Positions 60,828-64,000 of a stretch of DNA of 64,000 bases are shown one piece after another. Position 1 is the stretch's first letter, and each line of letters opens with the position of its first letter. A program made the position numbers and the translations under genes. Source of the stretch: Polyangiaceae bacterium (GTDB lineage Bacteria > Myxococcota_A > Polyangia > Polyangiales > Polyangiaceae); assembly GCA_016719945.1 (NCBI GenBank), contig JADJYE010000002.1, positions 558,001-622,000 of the forward strand, in the 5' to 3' direction. A model generated the notes under the pieces. That model saw only the letters and a list, made by a program, of their open reading frames with translations, was not told the origin of the DNA and did not search any database.

Positions 60828-62732
60828 ATGCGGCTCGTCAAGCTCGGCATCGTCAACGTCGACGCCACCGTCGGCGCGGTCCGCTCCAACGTCGATCGCT
60901 GCATCTCGCTCGCGCGCCGGGCGGCCGACGAGGGCGTCGGTCTCGCCGTCTTCCCGGAGCAGGTGGTCGGCGGCTACGCGGCCGAGGATCTGGTGCAGTG
61001 GCACGCCTTCGTCGAGAAGCAGCGCGGCGAGCTCGAGCGCTTCGCCTACGAGACCCGCGATCTTCCCACGATCTTGGCGCTGGGCGTCACCACGGGGGTC
61101 GGCGGAGACCTCTTCAACTGCGCCGCCGTCGTCCACGCTGGGCAGATCGTCGCGCTGGTCCCGAAGGAGAAGCTGCCGACGTACAACGTCTTCTACGAAG
61201 CGCGTACGTTCTCGCGTGGCGTCCCGGGGTTGCTGCTCGACGCTGGCGGCGTGCCGCTCGGCGATTTCGTGTTCAAGGCCGACTTCGGCACCTTCGCCGT
61301 CGAGGTCTGCGAGGACGTCTGGTCGCCCGACGGCCCCATGCGGCGGCGCTGCTACAGCGGCGCGGAGATCGTCTGCAACCTGTCGGCGTCGCCCTACCGC
61401 ACCGGCGTGGTCTCGACGCGACGAGAGATGCTCGCGACGCGCGCGGCCGACAACCAGACGACCATCGTCTACGCCAACCTCGTCGGCGCGAACGACGGCC
61501 TGATCTTCGACGGCGGTGGCTACGTCAACCAGAACGGCCGCCCGATGCTGGAGGCTTCGCGCTTCAAGGAGGGCCTCTCCACCGTGGTCGTCGATCTCGA
61601 CCGCACCTCCCGCTGTCGCCGCGAGGCGAGCACGTGGCGCAGCGACCTCGAGCAGTTCCGCGCGACGACCGACGAGGTCTCCGCCCTCGAGATCAACGGT
61701 AAAACGGCCGATCGCGCGGGCCTGGCGTACCCTGCGCCCCCGATGGGGACGAGCTTCTTCCTCCCCTCGAGGGAGGCGCCGAAGGCCTCTGCACGGCAAG
61801 AGCTGCTCGATGACCTGTTCGATGCGCTCGCGCTCGGCGTCGCGGACTACTACCGAAAGATCGGCGCGTTCACCTCGATCGGCGTCGCGCTCTCCGGCGG
61901 CCGCGACTAGCTGCTCACGGTGCTCATCGCCTGGCGCGCCATCTCGATCTTGGTGCCGGGCCTGGTCGGTGACGCGCTCTCGGCGGAGGTGGCGAAGCGG
62001 CTGCACACCTTCTACATGCCGACTCGCTTCTCGAGCAGCGCGACGCAGGCCGCGGCCGAGCAGATCGCCAAGGATCTGGGCGCGACGTTCCTCGTGTTGC
62101 CCATCGAGGACGCGTTCGAGCGCGAAGAGGCCGCGGCGCGCGAGATGCTTCGAGGCGCCGAGGTGACCGAGATCACGCGCCAGAACATCCAGGCGCGCAT
62201 CCGCGGTCAGCGCATGTGGAACTGGTCGAACACGAGCAACGCGCTGTTCTTGCAGACCGGCAACATGAGCGAAAAATCGCTCGGCTACACCACCGTCGGA
62301 GGGGACCTCGAGGGCGCGCTGTCGGTCATCTCCAACTTGCCGAAGACGGTGGTCATCGCGCTGCTCGAGCGGCTCGACGAGCGCTTCGGCTTTGCTGGAA
62401 TCAAGGCCACCCTCGCCACGACCGCCGGCCCCGAGCTCGCCGCGGACCAATCCGGCGAAGCCGAGCTGATGCCGTTCGAGATCCTCGACGCGTGTTTGTA
62501 CCTGTTCGGAGCGGAGAAGCTGTCGACCGAGGAGGTCGCGCGCGCGTTGCCGAGCCTGTTCCCTGACGTCCCCGTCGAGCGCCTGCGCCAAAACGCCGAC
62601 AAGTTCGCGAGGCTCTTCGTTCGCTCCATCTACAAGTGGGTGCAGGCGCCCATCTCCCTGCACGTGGGGAGCCTCGACCTCGATCGCGAGCGCGCCCTCC
62701 AGCTCCCGGTCGTGCAAAAGACCGAGTGGTGA
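60828..62732 (+). pseudogene. nadE: Glutamine-dependent NAD+ synthetase with an in-frame TAG in the SGGxDS loop
   Basis: The reading frame runs 635 codons, broken only by TAG at 61908-61910 (codon 361). The N-terminal nitrilase-type glutaminase domain has its Glu-Lys-Cys triad in FPEQVVGGY (Glu44), PKEKLPTYN (Lys115) and VEVCEDVW (Cys161). The synthetase domain begins at about residue 330, and its ATP-PPi loop reads ALSGGRD followed by the stop and then LLTVLIAWRA. The family motif is SGGxDS, so TAG replaces the Ser codon (TCG in a related frame, one base different). Downstream, QTGNMSEKSLGYTTVGGD and the rest of the domain are intact. NAD+ synthetase is normally essential. Either a base error, a real mutation with another nadE elsewhere, or suppression explains this. 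The start is ATG at 60828. Confidence 0.85.
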
Positions 62733-62783
62733 GCCCGTCGTGGGGCAGAACTTGTGGGCCGAGCGTACGTCTGAGGGTCCACC

Positions 62784-64000
62784 ATGCCGCCACCGCTCGC
62801 CTCTCGCTCGGCCCCCCTCGCAGCGCTCCTCGTCGTCACCGCCCTCTCGGCCCTGGGCTGCTCGGGCGGTACGTCCGGGGTCGCGCCTAGCGCAGAGTCG
62901 GCCCGCGCCCCAGAGCCGCAGGGGTCGAGCCCCGCGCAGCCGGGGCCCGCTCCGGCGAGCCCGGCGCCGGGCCCGAAGCTGACCTTCGAGCCCACGGCGG
63001 CGCTGATCAAGCAAGCGGCCCTCGCCGCCCTCGTGGACGATCTCGCGAAGGAGGGGACCCTCGAGTCGTCGCACATCGGCGCAGGCGGTGCGCCGAGCAT
63101 GGTCTACAAGAAGTTCGAGGCGCTGCTCGCGGCCGCGAAGGACGCCGACCTGCTCGCCTTGCTCCGCCACGACAGCCCCGTGGTCCGTGGCTATGTCGCC
63201 CAGCACCTGGCCCGCAGCCAAGGCGCAGCGCTCGCGAACGTGAGGCCGCTCGCCGATGACGCGACGATGGTGAAGACGCTCGAGGGGTGCATGGGCGGCT
63301 CGGAGACCGTGTCCAGCGTCGTCCTCGATGCCCTGTGCTGGAGCTCCGCGCCAGAGGCGGGCGCGCTGCTGGGCGAGCTCGCGCAGCGTGACGATGACGT
63401 CGGCGCTCGTGCCCTCGGCTGCGCCGCGCGCTTCGGCGGTGCAGCGGTCACCAAGGCGATCGACGACGCGATCACCGACGGCTCCCGCTCTCACGCGACC
63501 CGTGAGGCCGCCCTGCGCGCGTTCACCCTCTCTCCGGTCGCGGCTCGTTGCGGCTCGATCCGCGCGCTCGCCGAGCGGCCGGGCGACAAGCTTCGACAGG
63601 TCGCGCTCGGCGCTCTGTCGCGCTGCACCGACAGCGCCTCCCAGGCCACGCTCGAGGCCGCGGCCGCTGACAGCGTCGCTTCCATCGCGAGCGAGGCGAA
63701 GATCGCCCTCCTGCTCTCGCCCGCCACCTCCGAGAGCCGGCGAAAGGAGCTCGCGGCCGACACCAAGCTCGCCGGCTCCGCCTCGCCGCGGCTCCAGGCC
63801 CGCGCGCGGAGCCACGCGCTCGCGAACGATCAGCTGCAGGTGATCGAGGCGCTGGTGGGGCTCGACGCCAACCTCTTCAGCCAACCGCTCTGGGACGTGA
63901 AGACCTCGGCCGGCGCGAGCTCGATGATGCGCCGCTTGGCGACGACCTTCGGCCCCAGCAGCTCGAAGGGGCAGGGCGCGAACCCGCGGCTCCCGGTGCT
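62784..64000 (+). CDS. Lipoprotein with HEAT-like repeats (3' end outside the window)
   Basis: The visible part is 405 residues. The lipobox is TALSALGC, followed by an Ala/Pro-rich linker of about 40 residues. From residue 75 the sequence is all helical with repeated units of about 35-40 residues (LLALLRHDSPVVRGYVAQHL, LGELAQRDDDVGARALGCAA, AIDDAITDGSRSHATREAAL, LAERPGDKLRQVALGALSRC), the pattern of HEAT repeats. Such lipoproteins usually act as protein-binding scaffolds. The reading frame is still open at the window edge. ATG at 62784. Confidence 0.65.
   Translation, partial: MPPPLASRSAPLAALLVVTALSALGCSGGTSGVAPSAESARAPEPQGSSPAQPGPAPASPAPGPKLTFEPTAALIKQAALAALVDDLAKEGTLESSHIGAGGAPSMVYKKFEALLAAAKDADLLALLRHDSPVVRGYVAQHLARSQGAALANVRPLADDATMVKTLEGCMGGSETVSSVVLDALCWSSAPEAGALLGELAQRDDDVGARALGCAARFGGAAVTKAIDDAITDGSRSHATREAALRAFTLSPVAARCGSIRALAERPGDKLRQVALGALSRCTDSASQATLEAAAADSVASIASEAKIALLLSPATSESRRKELAADTKLAGSASPRLQARARSHALANDQLQVIEALVGLDANLFSQPLWDVKTSAGASSMMRRLATTFGPSSSKGQGANPRLPV

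Noticed and set aside
61908..61910. Pyrrolysine or other recoding at the TAG in nadE
   Set aside because: The family residue at this place is Ser, no pyrrolysine genes are in view and the codon differs from TCG by one base. Suppression is kept only as a point to check.

Overview
The window is very GC-rich, gene-dense bacterial chromosome. It reads as a myxobacterium (Myxococcota; most likely a Polyangiales/Sorangiineae-type lineage, by inference). The reasons are seven or more lipoproteins with rapidly varying sequence, Hanks-type Ser/Thr kinases, an FHA-sigma54 activator, an IgGFc-binding-type lipoprotein, a Cys-rich GGDD-repeat lipoprotein, a small protein with a MYXO-CTERM-like tail and a glutamic intramembrane protease. 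There is no phage, transposase, CRISPR array, rRNA or tRNA in view. The window holds about 50 protein genes and one convincing RNA gene, 6S RNA.

Layout. 1-780: a cut-off esterase and, on the minus strand, a 6S RNA gene with its own sigma70-type promoter and intrinsic terminator. 0.9-9.5 kb: an envelope cluster (degenerate cupredoxin-like protein, two-TM Cache/HAMP-like protein, FadL-like porin), trxB, a family-4 uracil-DNA glycosylase, a repeat-rich TPR membrane protein and an ExbD-like lipoprotein. 9.5-19.7 kb: a MatB/ACSF3-like acyl-CoA synthetase, a coiled-coil protein with a PglZ/alkaline-phosphatase-like C-terminus, a recQ-cydA-cydB operon, a Lys-rich exported protein, an HSL-type esterase and a beta-ketoacyl synthase.

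19.8-31.6 kb: an RND/MMPL exporter, a regulatory block (Ser/Thr kinase, TPR protein, lipoprotein, FHA-sigma54 activator), two Cys-containing surface proteins, then a LolA-like protein and a DUF1302 porin-like protein. The exporter, LolA-like protein and DUF1302 protein probably work together in moving lipids or other hydrophobic cargo across the envelope. 31.6-39 kb: a repeat-rich spacer, an IgGFc-type lipoprotein and a 1432-residue metzincin-like protease. 39-49 kb: ADP-ribosylglycohydrolase, nitroreductase, upp, three small unknown genes, a methyltransferase, a URC4-type pyrimidine catabolism protein, PPi-dependent phosphofructokinase and dnaK. 49-64 kb: lipoproteins, two overlapping kinases, an extensin-like M15-type peptidase, the intramembrane protease, a HAD phosphatase, a GH35 glycosidase, an MpaB-type oxygenase, NAD+ synthetase and a partial HEAT-like lipoprotein.

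Four otherwise well-conserved genes are broken by a single-base event: a 102-residue gene at 19.86 kb, the kinase at 23.35 kb, the ADP-ribosylglycohydrolase at 39.13 kb, and NAD+ synthetase, where a TAG replaces the Ser codon of the SGGxDS loop at 61.9 kb. Sequencing error is the simplest reading of the three indels; the TAG needs checking. No wholly new multi-gene system is evident. The best leads are the stand-alone PglZ-like protein, the structured intergenic repeats, the myxosortase-like protease with its possible substrate, and the amber codon in nadE.
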